From contig JADFQF010000087.1 of assembly GCA_022561955.1 (NCBI GenBank), forward strand, positions 1-6,437: 6,437 bases of DNA, read 5' to 3'. Of the stretch, positions 5,819 to 6,437 are shown piece after piece (the stretch's first letter is position 1; each line of letters opens with the position of its first letter). Both the position numbers and the translations under genes were made by a program. This DNA is from Chloroflexota bacterium (GTDB lineage Bacteria > Chloroflexota > Dehalococcoidia > SAR202 > UBA11138). The notes under the pieces were generated by a model. The model was not told where the DNA came from and made no database searches. It was given only the letters and a program-made list of their open reading frames with translations.

Positions 5819-5835
5819 GGCCCATGGGCCGGCCC
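5819..5835. repeat. Overlapping perfect GC-rich palindromes next to the hisS stop
   Basis: GGCCCATGGGCC (5819-5830) is a perfect 12-base palindrome, and GGGCCGGCCC (5826-5835) is a perfect 10-base palindrome sharing five bases with it. They begin about 13 bases past the hisS stop on the minus strand. Lacking loops and a U-run they are poor terminators; they could be a protein site or chance in GC-rich DNA. Confidence 0.4.
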
Positions 5836-5848
5836 GCACCCCTATTCG

Positions 5849-6437
5849 CTAAGTGCTGTCGGCCGCCTCGTCACCAAGCAGGGCAATCAGCTCGTCGGGC
5901 TCGACCTCTCGCTGCTCGCTGGCGGAAAGGTCGCGAAGGACCACAACGCCCTTTTGAAGCTCGTCGTCGCCTATTATGACGGCGTGCGTCGCGTCGATCG
6001 AAGACGCGTAGCGAAGCTGGCTTCGCAGTCCTCTTCCGGTCGGCCCAACGACGGCCGAGACGCCCGATTTTCTCAGGGAGGACGAGAGCTTTAACGCCTC
6101 TTTTTTTGCGGCTTGTCCGAGGTGGGCGATCAGCACCTTGTTTGCCTGGTTGTCCGGGACGGAGGTCTCCTGTCGAATCACGTTTTCGATCACCCGTTCC
6201 GCGCCCATGCCGAAGCCGACCCCCGGCGTGGGCCTGCCGCCCAGCTCCTCGATGAGGCCGTCGTAGCGCCCGCCACCGACGATGGTGCTGGTCCTGCCCT
6301 CCACGGGCGGCGTTATCTCGAACACGGTCCTCGTATAGTAGTCGAAGCCCCTCACCAGGGTGTAGTCGACGACATAGGGAAGGCCGATATCCTCCACGTA
6401 GCCCAACAGCGCCGTCCAGTGCTCATGACATTCGTCG
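5849..6437 (-). CDS. hisS: Histidyl-tRNA synthetase, C-terminal half (5' end beyond the window)
   Basis: The frame runs from the right edge to a TAG stop at 5851-5849, giving about 195 residues against roughly 420 for the whole protein. A TTG at 6406 is internal, since coding sequence ([11 protein letters not shown]) continues upstream of it to the edge. Visible elements are the histidine-binding [14 protein letters not shown] (catalytic arginine present; LVRGLDYY is the usual form), GGGRYDGL, and class II motif 3 in [12 protein letters not shown]. These are followed by the C-terminal anticodon-binding domain (from about VLIAHLG), with [12 protein letters not shown] and AVIIGDDEL. The enzyme attaches histidine to tRNA-His in the cytosol using ATP. 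The LVRG loop and intact anticodon domain argue against HisZ, the paralog in histidine biosynthesis. It precedes prfA on the same strand by 198 bases; co-transcription is possible but unproven. Confidence 0.96.
   Translation of the reverse strand, partial: DECHEHWTALLGYVEDIGLPYVVDYTLVRGFDYYTRTVFEITPPVEGRTSTIVGGGRYDGLIEELGGRPTPGVGFGMGAERVIENVIRQETSVPDNQANKVLIAHLGQAAKKEALKLSSSLRKSGVSAVVGPTGRGLRSQLRYASSIDATHAVIIGDDELQKGVVVLRDLSASEQREVEPDELIALLGDEAADST

Overview
This window reads as ordinary chromosomal DNA from a moderately GC-rich bacterium (roughly 60% GC in the genes, lower between them). It holds five protein-coding genes: two cut by the window edges and three complete. The best taxonomic guess is Chloroflexota, around Dehalococcoidia/SAR202. 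That rests on an enolase-superfamily sugar-acid dehydratase-like gene beside housekeeping genes (enolase-superfamily paralogs are known to be expanded in SAR202), the general character of the FtsH and RF1 proteins, and an intergenic repeat of the CATTCCGGCGAAAGCCGGAATCC type. The repeat type occurs in many phyla, so this assignment is an inference (about 50% sure).

Layout. Bases 1-1085 (+) hold the 3' part of a mandelate-racemase-subgroup enolase-superfamily enzyme. Bases 1086-1470 are non-coding and rich in small inverted repeats: a weak terminator-like hairpin, interleaved dyads, two mutually exclusive hairpins, an 18-bp near-perfect AT-rich palindrome and a stem-loop just before the next ribosome binding site. 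Bases 1471-3303 (+) are a complete ftsH, the membrane AAA+ zinc protease. Bases 3304-3731 separate convergent genes and contain a hairpin after ftsH, a small MITE/REP-like palindromic element, a degenerate second copy of about 90 bp, and a hairpin after prmC. Bases 3732-4577 (-) are prmC and 4574-5650 (-) are prfA, overlapping by four bases (GTGA). Bases 5651-5848 are a spacer with a possible prfA promoter. From 5849 to the right edge (-) lies the C-terminal half of hisS.

How the genes relate. hisS, prfA and prmC share one strand and all serve translation. Histidyl-tRNA synthetase charges tRNA, RF1 terminates at UAA/UAG, and PrmC methylates the glutamine of the RF1 GGQ motif, so the overlapping prfA-prmC pair couples an enzyme to its substrate. 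FtsH is an independent quality-control gene transcribed toward this cluster. The dehydratase-like gene is the only accessory-type metabolic gene and has no visible pathway partner here.

I see no convincing previously undescribed system, CRISPR array, complete insertion sequence, phage gene, tRNA or rRNA. The points most worth a second look are the structured ftsH leader, the repeat in the convergent spacer, and the unusual residues around the RF1 GGQ motif.
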